Origin: Vibrio injensis
Lineage (GTDB): Bacteria > Pseudomonadota > Gammaproteobacteria > Enterobacterales > Vibrionaceae
NCBI RefSeq assembly: GCF_001895205.1
Contig: NZ_BDJF01000016.1
Location: 62,001-126,000 of the forward strand
DNA: 64,000 nucleotides
Direction of reading: 5' to 3'
Shown here: piece by piece, positions 20,506-30,274 of the stretch
Layout: the number at the start of each line of letters is the position of its first letter
How positions within the stretch are numbered: the first letter of the stretch is position 1
Position numbers and translations under genes: made by a program
The notes under the pieces: generated by a model
What the model saw: only the letters and a program-made list of their open reading frames with translations
Told to the model about the DNA's origin: nothing
Databases searched by the model: none

Positions 20506-21882
20506 CTAGTTTCCGATCAAATTTCGCATCCATTTTTTACTGATCATTCGCCATAATGACCCTGCCCATTTAATCACTTCCTCAACTAGAAATAATAAAT
20601 AAATCCATTCAGGTTTGACGTTAAAATAAATAGCGGCAATCGCCGCGAGAGGAATCCCAATAATCCACTGCGCCACCACATCTTGGCCAAGGCAAAATTT
20701 GACGTCACCACCAGCACGAAGCACCCCCACAATCACCGTCATCGGAACGGAGCGCAAGACAATACCAAGGCTTAAAATAACAATGAATTTTTCTGCCAAC
20801 AGACGAGTTTCTTCGGTCAAGGCACTAAAAGCATTTAAGACAGGGATCTGCACAATAAATAAGACCATCGCCACCAGTATACCTGACAGTAAACTGAGCA
20901 CCGTGACGCCAATCGCTTGATAATAGACCGCATCATATTGCTTCGCGCCCAACTGGTTACCAATAAGTACCGCGGCTGCATTGGACATTCCAATCAAAAA
21001 ACTCAAAGAGATAGATTCGACAGGCGTCATGACCGATAAAGCAGCCAGACCTTGCACTCCACTTTGACCCATGATGGCGTGATAAACAAATAACCCTCCG
21101 GCCCATGCCAAAAAGTTAAACGTTGTTGGTAGTGATAGACGCAAAAATCGTTCAATGGTCTGCCAAACCATGACCGCTTTTACATCACGTAATCCAAAAG
21201 CTAATAGATGATTTTTCCAATATAGGTAACCATACAAACAGCCAACTTCAAGAAAACCGCTGAGTAAGGTTGCTATCGCTGCCCCTTGAATACCGAGAGC
21301 GGGAAAACCTAATTTACCGAAAATCAGTACCCAGTTCAAAAATACGTTGGCCAAAATACCAATACCACTGAAAAAGGTACTAATGCCAGGCTTATGCATC
21401 GCACGTAGGCCAACGGCCATGCTACTGACACAGGCAACCGCTAACATGCTAAAAGAGGTAATAATCAGATATTGACTGCCCAACTGGTTAACCAAATCCG
21501 AATCAGTGGTCAATGCCATAATTTGCTGTGGGAAAAACAAAAATAAACCCACCGTCAATACCGCAAACAGCATCGAAACCAACCAAGTCAAAGCCGTACT
21601 TTCTCTCACTCCTTGTTTATTCGCCGCCCCCCAATACTGAGCAGTTAACAGCGCACCTCCTGTCGTGACTCCCACGAGCATAATCGTGGTCACAAACGTC
21701 GCTCTTGCTGCTACACCAACCGCCGCTATTTCTGCTTCACCCAGTTGCCCCAGCATCAACACATCCACTAAGCCACGGCTTGAAAACATGATGCTTTGCA
21801 AAGTAATAGGTAAAGCAATCGCTATCAGGCGACGAAGAAAGTCACCTTTGGTGTAATATATCACTTGTGAAACAACGGACAA
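20506..21882 (-). CDS. MATE family efflux transporter
   Basis: 458 aa with 12 predicted membrane helices in two similar halves. The N-terminal half has LPITLQSIMFSSRGLVDVLMLGQLGEAEIAAVG (in part) and the C-terminal half GMSNAAAVLIGNQLGA, the usual MATE signatures. The start appears to be TTG 21882, with GAGG about seven bases upstream on the coding strand; no better ATG is close. Members export cationic drugs or metabolites using Na+ or proton gradients. The specific substrate cannot be told. Confidence 0.88.
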   Translation of the reverse strand: MSVVSQVIYYTKGDFLRRLIAIALPITLQSIMFSSRGLVDVLMLGQLGEAEIAAVGVAARATFVTTIMLVGVTTGGALLTAQYWGAANKQGVRESTALTWLVSMLFAVLTVGLFLFFPQQIMALTTDSDLVNQLGSQYLIITSFSMLAVACVSSMAVGLRAMHKPGISTFFSGIGILANVFLNWVLIFGKLGFPALGIQGAAIATLLSGFLEVGCLYGYLYWKNHLLAFGLRDVKAVMVWQTIERFLRLSLPTTFNFLAWAGGLFVYHAIMGQSGVQGLAALSVMTPVESISLSFLIGMSNAAAVLIGNQLGAKQYDAVYYQAIGVTVLSLLSGILVAMVLFIVQIPVLNAFSALTEETRLLAEKFIVILSLGIVLRSVPMTVIVGVLRAGGDVKFCLGQDVVAQWIIGIPLAAIAAIYFNVKPEWIYLLFLVEEVIKWAGSLWRMISKKWMRNLIGN

Positions 21883-22067
21883 CGGAGCACCTCAATGGCA
21901 AACATGGATCAAAAAAGGCAAACTCAGTCGTATCAATCACCATCATGGCTCACCGTCTGAGTAAGCACAATGCACCAAGTGGTATCGCTACAACGTCGAG
22001 TAAGAAAGGTTTAGCAATATGGTCGAGGATTATACGCTCAAGCCTTAACCTATCCAAAGGAATAAAA

Positions 22068-23495
22068 ATGAAAAAAGTATTAGTATTAGGTGCTTCAGGT
22101 TATGTCGGCTCCCAACTTATCCCTTTATTGCTGGCACAAGGTTATCAGGTCACTGCGGCGGCTCGGCAGGTCGATTATTTTACTGACCGTACTCCTAAGC
22201 ACGACAATTTAACCATTATTTATCTTGATTTAGCCGACCCACAACAAACTTGCCACTGGGTCAAACAAGCAGATTTAGTCTATTTTTTGGTGCACGGCAT
22301 GGCTCAAGACGACGATTTCATTAACTACGAATTATCGCTGGCCACGAATATGCGCGATGCTTTACAACAGAGCCAAGTAAAACACGTCATTTATCTTAGT
22401 GCCTTGCAACCCCTATCCGGCCATTCTGACCATTTAGCCGCTCGACAAAAAACCGGCGAAATTTTACGGCAAAGTCACGTCCCCATTACCGAATTAAGAG
22501 CAGGAGTCATTATTGGCCCGGGATCGGCGGCTTTCGAGATCATGCGTGATTTTGTTTATAACTTACCCATTCTGATCACACCACGATGGGTTGATTCAAA
22601 AGCCAATCCGATTGCGTTAAGCAATCTTAATCATTATCTGCTGGCTCTTGCTCAAGAAACGCCCACTCAGCATCAACAATTTGAAGCTGGTGGCCCCGAT
22701 ACCCTCACCTACCGCCAACAGTTTGAGATTATTTGTCAATTAGCCAATAAACCTTTTCGGCTTTGGTCTACCAGCTTACTCACTCCGAGAATGGCTTCAT
22801 ACTGGCTTGGTTTAGTCACCTCGGTGCCTTCAAGCATTGGACGAGCCCTATTAGATGGCCTTGCCCATGATTTTATTGCGAATAACGAGGCTATTGAGCA
22901 GCGCTATCCACAAACGATGATCCATTTCTACGATGCGGTGAAATCCACCATCGAACAAGAAGGCACTTTTGTACGCAGTAACGTCTGGGGATTTGATCCC
23001 GGCGCTATGCAGCGCTGGCAACCGGGATTTGGATTTTACCCGAAGCACACTGGCGCTACGATAACCACCGATGCCAGTTCAGAACAGTTATGGGCCGTGG
23101 TCAAAACCATGGGGCAGCGCCACCAAGGCTATTTTTTTGCTAATCCATTATGGCGAACCCGTGAATGGCTCGATGTATTCTTTGGTGGAGGAAAGCCGAT
23201 TCGACGCCCCCCACAAGGAACCGAGTTGCAAGTCGGTGATTTTATTGATTCATGGAAGGTCATTCGCTGTCAACCGCCACGCTTTTTATCTTTATTGTTT
23301 GGCATGAAAGGACCTGGATTAGGCCGCTTAGAGTTTGCAATTAAAGATCTTGGTCAGCAACGTGAATTGACCATTACCGCTTGGTGGCATCCACAAGGTT
23401 TTCGCGGTCTTCTCTATTGGTTTGTCATGATGCCTGCGCATCTATTTATTTTTAAAGGCATGGTTCGTGCGATCGTTAAAAAAGCGACCAAATAA
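22068..23495 (+). CDS. NAD(P)-binding SDR-type protein with DUF2867 C-terminal domain
   Basis: 475 aa from ATG 22068, which is preceded by AAAGGA; the longer frame upstream has no conserved look and runs antisense to the MATE gene start. The N-terminal third is an atypical SDR Rossmann domain (VLVLGASGYVGSQLIPLL, then YLSALQP, then RAGVIIGPGSAAFEIMRDF). The C-terminal part (after about 330) contains the DUF2867 pattern WRTREWLDVFFGGG and ends with AWWHPQGFRGLLYWFVMMPAH. Similar two-domain proteins are widespread in Vibrio and Shewanella; their substrate is not known. Confidence 0.85.
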   Translation: MKKVLVLGASGYVGSQLIPLLLAQGYQVTAAARQVDYFTDRTPKHDNLTIIYLDLADPQQTCHWVKQADLVYFLVHGMAQDDDFINYELSLATNMRDALQQSQVKHVIYLSALQPLSGHSDHLAARQKTGEILRQSHVPITELRAGVIIGPGSAAFEIMRDFVYNLPILITPRWVDSKANPIALSNLNHYLLALAQETPTQHQQFEAGGPDTLTYRQQFEIICQLANKPFRLWSTSLLTPRMASYWLGLVTSVPSSIGRALLDGLAHDFIANNEAIEQRYPQTMIHFYDAVKSTIEQEGTFVRSNVWGFDPGAMQRWQPGFGFYPKHTGATITTDASSEQLWAVVKTMGQRHQGYFFANPLWRTREWLDVFFGGGKPIRRPPQGTELQVGDFIDSWKVIRCQPPRFLSLLFGMKGPGLGRLEFAIKDLGQQRELTITAWWHPQGFRGLLYWFVMMPAHLFIFKGMVRAIVKKATK

Positions 23496-23636
23496 GCTCA
23501 TGAGAACCACTCAGAAAATGACGAGTTATCAGCGTCACAATCACAGCGAAAACCCTCGACAGAGTGAGAAATTGAAACTATTTTACATTGATAAAATCAA
23601 TGCCAACTAAAAAACAAATAACATAAGGATATCAAT

Positions 23637-24572
23637 GTGAACGTCATATATCGATGGATAGGTATACTCTGTATTGGACTATTTTCCCTTCATGCCCCAG
23701 CGACATTAGCCAATAGTGGTTATACCGAAACTCGCTACCCATTAGTACTCGTCCATGGCATTTTCGGCTTTGATAGCATCGCCAAAATAGACTATTTCTA
23801 CGGTATTCCCCATGCACTAAGCAAAGATGGCGCTACCGTATTTACCGCGCAAGTGGCTGCCGCTAACCGCTCAGAAGTACGAGGCGAGCAACTACTGGCG
23901 CAAGTTGAAACCATCTTAGCCTTGACTGGCAAAGAGAAAGTCAATCTTATTGGTCATAGCCAAGGCAGCCCAACCGCTCGCTATGTTGCCTCAGTTCGCC
24001 CGGATCTGGTTGCCTCTGTCACCAGTGTTGGTGGCGTTAATTGGGGTTCACGAGTTGCTGATATCGTGAGAAATACCGTGCCGGAAGACTCCATTTCTGA
24101 AGCCTTAGCGGTCAAAATAACCGATAGCTTTGTTGCGTTGATCAACTTACTCTCCGGTGGCAAAGGTTTAGAACAAGATGCCTTAGCCGCACTCGATACT
24201 TTAACCACCGAAGGCTCACTGGCTTTTAATCGCCATTATCCAGAGGGTGTACCAACAACCTATTGTGGACAGGGTGAAGCCGTCGCCAGTAATGGGGTCC
24301 ACTATTTTTCTTGGACAGGCTCATCAGCGATCACTAATTTGCTGGATCCAACTGACATCCCTATAGGTATTCTAAGCCTCGCTTTTGATGAGCCCAATGA
24401 TGGCCTCGTCTCCGTCTGTAGTAGCCATCTTGGTCAAGTGATTGGTACTCACTATAAAATGAATCATCTCGATGAAGTTAATGGACTGTTAGGCATTCGC
24501 CATCTTTTTGAAATTTCACCTGTTACTCTTTATCGCCAACATGCCAATCGTTTACAACAACTTGGACTGTAG
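23637..24572 (+). CDS. lipA: Secreted triacylglycerol lipase (family I.1)
   Basis: 311 aa, GTG start at 23637 with AAGGAT upstream. The signal peptide covers about residues 1-25 (ATLA before NSGYTETRYP). It is an alpha/beta hydrolase: oxyanion segment LVHGIFGF at 38-45, nucleophile Ser108 in LIGHSQG, Asp255 in PNDGLVS and His277 in YKMNHLDE complete the triad. Cys210 and Cys261 are placed to form the conserved disulfide. Family I.1/I.2 lipases fold in the periplasm with a dedicated foldase and leave by type II secretion; the foldase gene follows two bases downstream. Confidence 0.95.
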   Translation: MNVIYRWIGILCIGLFSLHAPATLANSGYTETRYPLVLVHGIFGFDSIAKIDYFYGIPHALSKDGATVFTAQVAAANRSEVRGEQLLAQVETILALTGKEKVNLIGHSQGSPTARYVASVRPDLVASVTSVGGVNWGSRVADIVRNTVPEDSISEALAVKITDSFVALINLLSGGKGLEQDALAALDTLTTEGSLAFNRHYPEGVPTTYCGQGEAVASNGVHYFSWTGSSAITNLLDPTDIPIGILSLAFDEPNDGLVSVCSSHLGQVIGTHYKMNHLDEVNGLLGIRHLFEISPVTLYRQHANRLQQLGL

Positions 24573-24574
24573 TC

Positions 24575-25414
24575 ATGCGCTATAAACGAATGACCTTTAT
24601 TTTATTACTCGGAGCACTGACAGTGACGCTGTCACTATCACTGTTCCGTGATAATAATAAACCCGCGGATAAACAACCACCGATGGTACTGAAAAGCGAA
24701 GTCGATCTTTCCTCCCCTCGCGATTTGCTGAATTATCTGGTGTCGGAGATGGAACAGGTTGATCTTAACTTATTACAACAGCAATTTACCGATTATATTG
24801 ACGAAAACATCAGTATTGATGCGCCGCTATTTCATCAATTAACCGCCTACCAACAGGCTCTGGATAAGTTAAGCTTTTCATCATTAAACGGATTGGCCGC
24901 CGATTGGCAGCGTCTGCATGACAAAATCGTTCATCTACAAGATGTTCATTTTTCTAGCGAACAACAATCTTTATTTATAGAAGAAAACCGCATCCGTCAG
25001 CTTGCGATTGATAAGAAAAAACTGTTTGAAATCTATTCACAACAAAAAGCACAACGCTTATGGGATGAACAGATAAAACAACAACCGGACTACATTCAAC
25101 GTAATGAACATAACCACCGTTTATTAACCGCAGTCCTTACACTGGACAAACAAGACCCACAAGATCACTATCTGGCTTTGAAGGAGTTAGTGGATGAAGA
25201 AACCATTCAGCGTCTTAATCACCTTGGCCAGTCAAGGCAGCAGTTTGAACAGCAATGGCAATATTATCTTGAGCAGAGGAAAACTATCGTTAAGCGCCTA
25301 GCTGATCACCCTGAGCAACAGCACGCCCAACTGGAAGAACTGCGGCGCAACTCATTCTCCGAACGAGATTTACGACGTGTAGAAAGTTTAGAACGAATCC
25401 ACTTTAGTCAATAA
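24575..25414 (+). CDS. lipB: Lipase-specific foldase (lipase chaperone)
   Basis: 279 aa. One N-terminal membrane helix (FILLLGALTVTLSLSLF) anchors a highly charged, helical, glutamine-rich periplasmic domain, as in Lif proteins. The usual foldase motif of the form RxxFDY-LSxxGE is only loosely recognisable here (SPRDLLNYLVSEMEQ), so the protein belongs to a divergent, short Vibrio-type branch. It directly follows lipA with a two-base gap, which makes the assignment secure. Confidence 0.88.
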   Translation: MRYKRMTFILLLGALTVTLSLSLFRDNNKPADKQPPMVLKSEVDLSSPRDLLNYLVSEMEQVDLNLLQQQFTDYIDENISIDAPLFHQLTAYQQALDKLSFSSLNGLAADWQRLHDKIVHLQDVHFSSEQQSLFIEENRIRQLAIDKKKLFEIYSQQKAQRLWDEQIKQQPDYIQRNEHNHRLLTAVLTLDKQDPQDHYLALKELVDEETIQRLNHLGQSRQQFEQQWQYYLEQRKTIVKRLADHPEQQHAQLEELRRNSFSERDLRRVESLERIHFSQ

Positions 25415-25494
25415 AGTCGCAGTTGGTTGGTCTCAATGAACCGAGATAGAGCAGTGATTGGTATCAGATAATTAAAGCAGATTTTATGCTTTGC

Positions 25495-25519
25495 AAAGCG
25501 ACGGCCTAGCCGTCGCTTT
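25495..25519. terminator. Bidirectional terminator between lipB and the DUF2913 gene
   Basis: An 11-bp perfect stem, AAAGCGACGGC at 25495-25505 and its complement at 25509-25519, with loop CTA, lies between two convergent genes. The plus side is followed by CGTTTAGG. Confidence 0.75.
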
Positions 25520-25542
25520 CGTTTAGGCTAAAAAGCGCACAA

Positions 25543-26202
25543 TTAAGCCGCTTGAAATGAAAGGGGAATTTCCGCTAATTGTGTTCCCTGATTTCCCGGA
25601 AAAATCAGATATTCTCCGTGGTATTTAACATTCGATTTATAATCCGTACGTTTATGAACCATAAACCCTGCCGCAGAAGCTTTTTCAACAAATTCAGCAT
25701 GAAAGCCACGCACAAACCAGCTCATCGGTTTAACCAGCATTTCACCGTCAAAACAGGCATCACATTGAACCGAACACAGCGCTAAAGAGTTCTGACCATC
25801 GGTAAAAATTTGTATTTTTCCACAGCCAACCAGCGGCTCAGAAGTCGAGACCTCCCAACCCGCTTGTTCCATCTCATCCAAAAAGGCTTCAATTTTCTTA
25901 TCGGTCAAATCGTTATCAGCATGATCATTAAAGAACCGTGCATAAAACGCGGAAATACGTCGAAATTGGAGCAATAACCCCGACTGATTTCCCTTCGAAC
26001 GTCCGGCTTTTTGCCAAGCGGTTAAGTCATCGCCAACACAACGTTGAAAACGTTGGCTTTTTAACGCCTTCGAGACCCAATGTACTAAAAAGTGGTTGTT
26101 TGCTACTGGCGCATCCGCTAATTTTCCTGCGGCATGTTCTTGTGCTAATTCTTGCAAAGCACTATTAACAACTTTCTGAATTTCTAAATGATAACTCGAC
26201 AC
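25543..26202 (-). CDS. DUF2913 family protein
   Basis: 219 aa from GTG 26202. The stop of the upstream transporter and this GTG overlap as TAGTG, which indicates coupled translation; a longer frame to 26280 would lie inside the transporter gene. The N-terminus (SSYHLEIQKVVNSALQELAQEH) and the central segment (LVHWVSKALK, KIEAFLDEMEQAGWEV) match the DUF2913 family as I recall it, which is largely restricted to Vibrio and relatives. The protein is soluble, without a signal peptide. Function unknown. Confidence 0.75.
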   Translation of the reverse strand: MSSYHLEIQKVVNSALQELAQEHAAGKLADAPVANNHFLVHWVSKALKSQRFQRCVGDDLTAWQKAGRSKGNQSGLLLQFRRISAFYARFFNDHADNDLTDKKIEAFLDEMEQAGWEVSTSEPLVGCGKIQIFTDGQNSLALCSVQCDACFDGEMLVKPMSWFVRGFHAEFVEKASAAGFMVHKRTDYKSNVKYHGEYLIFPGNQGTQLAEIPLSFQAA

Positions 26203-27410
26203 TATGCGTTTCTTCCCAACGTCCAATAAAAACCAGCCGACAAAACCGAGCATGCCGCCATCACTAAAATCATTGGCCAAGTGACATCACTTGGCATTGA
26301 GGCAACGACGGCACCAATCAATGAGCCAGTACCAAAACGCAATGTCCCCGCCAAAGAGGAAGCCGTACCCGCGATTCGAGGATACCCACTCAACAATAGC
26401 CCCATTGCATTACTACCAATGGTTGAAATAGTACCAATAAATAATACAACAAAAGGAACGGTTCCCCATAAACCCCAATCGAGAGTCCAGCCGACAAATA
26501 GACCGACACCGGCCAATAACTGAATGAACAAGCCAAAGCGTAACATGGCATGAGAACCAACGCGTCGTACAAATCGACCATTGATACTGGTCATCGCGAT
26601 CATCGCAATAATATTGAGTGCAAACAGATAACCAAACTGGTTTGGAGTTACACCAAAAATATCAATATAAACAAAAGAGCCTGCTGTCAAAAAAGCAAAC
26701 ATCCCAGAGAATGAAAAAGCTCCCGCAAAAATCAGCCCCATAGCCTGCCCATTACGACACAGTTGGGCATAGTTTTTCATCGTGCTCATGAAACGCAATG
26801 GCTGACGATTTTCTACCGCGAGTGTCTCTGGCACTTTCCAAACAACCATCGCCATGACGACCACAGCAAACATTGCTAACACCCAGAAAATGGATCGCCA
26901 ACCAAACCAAACGGCTAAATGTCCACCAATCAATGGGGCGACTAATGGCGCGAGTGTGACCACCAGAGTGACAAAAGACATCGCGCGAGCAAAATCTTCC
27001 CGATCAAACATATCGCGCACCACCGCCTGAATCACGACTGCAGCCGCCGCACCAGCAAACCCTTGAGCAGCACGAATATAAGTTAATGCTTCAATTCCAT
27101 GCGTTGTGGCACTAAACACGGACGCAACCGCAAATAAAAATATCCCTAACAACATCACGGGGCGACGTCCATAGCTGTCCGCTAATGGACCGTGTAATAA
27201 TTGCCCGATGGCAAAACCCGCCGTATAAGCCGTTAACGTTAATTGTACTGAGCCAGCAGTCGTCCCTAAATCTCTAGCGATAGCGGGCATCGCAGGCAAA
27301 TACATGTCGATAGCAAGCGGGGTTAATGCGCCGATAGCACCCAGCACAATAAACAGCAAGAAGCCAAGGCTAGTAGCATCATATTTAGCAGGGGCATTAT
27401 TGGAAGTCAT
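26202..27410 (-). CDS. Bcr/CflA family multidrug efflux transporter
   Basis: 402 aa, 12 helices of the major facilitator superfamily. PLAIDMYLPAMPAIARDLG near residue 30 and GPLADSYGRRPVMLLG near 75 are the Bcr/CflA signatures; the acidic residue in the first helix is conserved for proton coupling. The start ATG has GGAG five bases upstream on the coding strand. The protein probably exports chloramphenicol, bicyclomycin or similar compounds, or a sulfonamide-like substrate; which is not visible. Its stop overlaps the next gene. Confidence 0.9.
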   Translation of the reverse strand: MTSNNAPAKYDATSLGFLLFIVLGAIGALTPLAIDMYLPAMPAIARDLGTTAGSVQLTLTAYTAGFAIGQLLHGPLADSYGRRPVMLLGIFLFAVASVFSATTHGIEALTYIRAAQGFAGAAAAVVIQAVVRDMFDREDFARAMSFVTLVVTLAPLVAPLIGGHLAVWFGWRSIFWVLAMFAVVVMAMVVWKVPETLAVENRQPLRFMSTMKNYAQLCRNGQAMGLIFAGAFSFSGMFAFLTAGSFVYIDIFGVTPNQFGYLFALNIIAMIAMTSINGRFVRRVGSHAMLRFGLFIQLLAGVGLFVGWTLDWGLWGTVPFVVLFIGTISTIGSNAMGLLLSGYPRIAGTASSLAGTLRFGTGSLIGAVVASMPSDVTWPMILVMAACSVLSAGFYWTLGRNA

Positions 27411-27574
27411 AAGTCTCCGTTCGTTTTATCAATAAATAGGATTGAATCCTTGTCAATAAGGTTTCTGTATCCACCCTATTGACGTTGCTGATCTGCAGCA
27501 TATGTCTACACTCAGCAAAATAGAAGGTCTCGAGTACACGTTTGCTCATCAGAAATGCAGAGCAGAAAAGTGGT

Positions 27575-28270
27575 TCAGTTCCAGACAGAAGCGATTTCGG
27601 ACTCGGTCAAATAGCGAAATTCTCCCGGTTCAAGAGAAGGATCTAATACAATATCCCCTACCCGTTCACGATGTAACCCGACCACCTTATTGCCTAGAGC
27701 AGCAAACATGCGTTTCACTTGATGGTATTTACCTTCGTGAATAGTCAATAAAACCTGTTTTGGATCAATCACTTCAAGCTGAGCAGGTCGAGTTAAAGCT
27801 CGCTCACCGCGTAACTCAATCCCCTTAGCAAACTGTTCAGTATACTCGTCGGTAATCGGATCCGCGAGCCAAACACGATAGGTTTTTTCACAATGGTGTT
27901 TAGGAGAAGTGACCCGATGTGACCATTGCCCATCATCGGTAATTAACACTAATCCCGTCGTATCAACATCTAGCCTGCCGGCAAAATGCAAATCACGTTG
28001 ATTGGCTTCATCGAGTAACACAAAGGCCGTTTGATTGAAGCTATCTTCATGAGAGCATACATAACCTTGTGGTTTATGCAGCATAATATAACGAGGGCCA
28101 CTTAACGTCAGCGCTCGGCCTTGCCACTCCACTTGCGACAATTCCGTGACTTGACATGAACCACTTTTACGAACGATACCATCGACCGTTACATCGCCAC
28201 TTTTTAAAAGTTGAGTCGACTCTTTACGTGTGGTGCCGAGCGCATCACACAAAAATTTATCTAAACGCAT
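27575..28270 (-). CDS. rsuA: 16S rRNA pseudouridine-516 synthase RsuA
   Basis: 231 aa. The N-terminal S4 RNA-binding domain (MRLDKFLCDALGTTRKESTQ) is followed by the RsuA/RluB/E catalytic domain with GRLDVDTTGLVLITDDG; Asp101 is the catalytic aspartate by alignment to E. coli RsuA. YIMLHKPQGYVCS precedes it. The enzyme isomerises U516 of 16S rRNA during 30S assembly. It is divergently transcribed from radD with an 85-base gap. Confidence 0.93.
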   Translation of the reverse strand: MRLDKFLCDALGTTRKESTQLLKSGDVTVDGIVRKSGSCQVTELSQVEWQGRALTLSGPRYIMLHKPQGYVCSHEDSFNQTAFVLLDEANQRDLHFAGRLDVDTTGLVLITDDGQWSHRVTSPKHHCEKTYRVWLADPITDEYTEQFAKGIELRGERALTRPAQLEVIDPKQVLLTIHEGKYHQVKRMFAALGNKVVGLHRERVGDIVLDPSLEPGEFRYLTESEIASVWN

Positions 28271-28355
28271 GAATACCTCATCTGCTTGAAGTCAGGTATT
28301 ATACAAGCCTCACTCAAAATAGTTGAACTATTTCACATAATTAATCCTTGCCTTT

Positions 28356-30095
28356 ATGTATACCTTACGACCTTACCAAGCCGATTCCGTCAAAGCGGTC
28401 ATCCATTATTTTCGCCAACACAGCACGCCTGCGGTGATTGTTCTGCCTACCGGTGCTGGGAAAAGCTTAGTGATTGCTGAATTAGCACGTTTAGCCAAAG
28501 GACGAGTATTGGTCCTTGCTCACGTTAAAGAACTGGTAGAACAAAACCACGCTAAATATGAAGGGTATGGACTGACTGGCGGAATATTTTCTGCTGGGCT
28601 GGGACGAAAAGAAAACGATCACTCTGTCGTTTTTGCATCCGTGCAATCTGTGGTACGAAATTTATCCGCTTTTCAACAGCAATATTCATTACTCGTCATT
28701 GATGAGTGCCATCGAGTACCCGATGATAAAGACAGTAGCTATCAAAAAGTGATCAGTCACCTATTAGCACTTAATCCTAATATGAAAGTACTCGGCCTAA
28801 CGGCGACTCCTTATCGGCTGGGCATGGGATGGATCTACCAATACCACACTCGTGGTTTAGTACGCAGTGAAGAGACCCGTTTTTTCAAAGACTGCATCTT
28901 TGAGTTACCCATTCATTATTTATTGGATGAAGGGTTCTTGACGCCAGCAAGACTCATTGATGCGCCCATTCTTAGTTACGATTTTTCTCAGCTAAGCCCA
29001 ACGAGTACAGGACGATATAAAGAATCTGAACTCGATCTGGTTATCGAGCAATCAAAGCGTGCGACACCGCAAATTGTTCAACAAATTATTCAGTTAGCGG
29101 AGAACAAGAAAGGCGTGATGATTTTTGCTGCAACCGTTCGTCACGCCCAAGAGATCCTCAGTTTACTGCCTGAACAACAATCCGCCTTAGTCATTGGCGA
29201 TACTTCATCACAAGAGCGTGATCGAATCATCCACAGTTTCAAACAGCAAGAGATCCGATTCTTAGTCAACGTTTCAGTATTGACCACCGGCTTTGATGCC
29301 CCACATGTCGATTTAATTGCTATTTTAAGGCCCACCGAGTCGGTGAGCTTATACCAGCAAATCGTTGGTCGAGGTTTACGTCTCGCTCCGGGAAAAACCG
29401 AATGTTTGGTACTCGATTATGCAGGTAACCAGTACGACCTGTATCAGCCTGAAGTCGGCGACCCGAAACCCGACTCCAATAGTGAAATCATTACTATTCC
29501 TTGCCCTGCCTGTGGCTTTAATAATAACTTTTGGGGGAAACTGGACGCTAACGGTTTTCTTCTCGAGCACTATGGACGACGCTGCCAAGGCTATTTTGAA
29601 GATAAAGAGACCGCAGAGCGTGAACATTGTGGTTATCGTTTCCGAGCCAAATATTGTAACGAATGTGGCGCTGATAACGATATCGCGGCGCGAATTTGTC
29701 ACGAATGCCAAGCGACTTTAGTGGATCCTGATAAAAAACTTAAAGAGGCATTAAACTTAAAAGATGCATTAGTATTTGAATGCCTCTCCATGACATTCAG
29801 CATTCATAAAGACAGCAAAGGAAAAAACCACCTTCGCGTTACTTACCTCGGTGAAAATAACGCTCAAGTGCACGAATTTTGGTCACTCACAACCCCAAAA
29901 CAAAAAGCTATTTTCAAGCAGCGTTTTGTACGCCCTCATCTGGCCGATAAACATCGAGCCTTTGAAGCCGCATCGCCAAATAAAGTTGTCGATCATCAAC
30001 ACCGTTTTCGACCACCACAATTCGTCATCGCACGAAAAAACGGCCGATTTTGGACGCTAAGAGATAAAATTTTTGCTGATGAACTCAGCAATTAG
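28356..30095 (+). CDS. radD: RadD (YejH) superfamily 2 helicase-like DNA repair protein
   Basis: 579 aa. Motif I is PTGAGKS at 31-37, motif II DECH near 114, motif III GLTATPYRL, and motif VI QQIVGRGLRLAPGK. After the helicase core there is a cysteine-rich part with CPACGF, CNECGADNDIAARICHEC, probably zinc-binding. Sequence and layout follow E. coli RadD, which stimulates RecA-mediated strand exchange and helps tolerate DNA crosslinks and breaks. The ATG at 28356 gives the RadD N-terminus LRPYQADSV. Confidence 0.93.
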   Translation: MYTLRPYQADSVKAVIHYFRQHSTPAVIVLPTGAGKSLVIAELARLAKGRVLVLAHVKELVEQNHAKYEGYGLTGGIFSAGLGRKENDHSVVFASVQSVVRNLSAFQQQYSLLVIDECHRVPDDKDSSYQKVISHLLALNPNMKVLGLTATPYRLGMGWIYQYHTRGLVRSEETRFFKDCIFELPIHYLLDEGFLTPARLIDAPILSYDFSQLSPTSTGRYKESELDLVIEQSKRATPQIVQQIIQLAENKKGVMIFAATVRHAQEILSLLPEQQSALVIGDTSSQERDRIIHSFKQQEIRFLVNVSVLTTGFDAPHVDLIAILRPTESVSLYQQIVGRGLRLAPGKTECLVLDYAGNQYDLYQPEVGDPKPDSNSEIITIPCPACGFNNNFWGKLDANGFLLEHYGRRCQGYFEDKETAEREHCGYRFRAKYCNECGADNDIAARICHECQATLVDPDKKLKEALNLKDALVFECLSMTFSIHKDSKGKNHLRVTYLGENNAQVHEFWSLTTPKQKAIFKQRFVRPHLADKHRAFEAASPNKVVDHQHRFRPPQFVIARKNGRFWTLRDKIFADELSN

Positions 30096-30207
30096 TCACA
30101 CAGGTGATTGTCGAGTATAACGCATCATTTTTATTGCTCATCCTAACGTAGAATGTTAGTATCCGCGCTCGTTTTGGGAATGATTATTTATCGCTAACAA
30201 AACGCTA

Positions 30208-30238
30208 CGACAGCACAAGGTCGCATTGATGCTGTCAC
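30208..30238 (+). promoter_or_regulatory. Candidate L25 ribosomal protein leader hairpin
   Basis: In the rplY 5' region GACAGCA (30209-30215) pairs with TGCTGTC (30230-30236), and CAA (30216-30218) pairs with TTG (30226-30228) across a bulged A. An imperfect hairpin 40 bases before the start codon could mimic the L25 binding site on 5S rRNA. An L25 leader is known in gammaproteobacteria; I have not compared this one with the family model. Confidence 0.45.
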
Positions 30239-30274
30239 ACTGATTATTTTTTTACTAATTTGAGAGTAAATACT

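Noticed and set aside
21867..22067. Longer N-terminus for the SDR protein
   Set aside because: The extra 67 codons overlap the divergent MATE gene start, look unlike a protein domain, and ATG 22068 has a good ribosome binding site and starts at the Rossmann motif.
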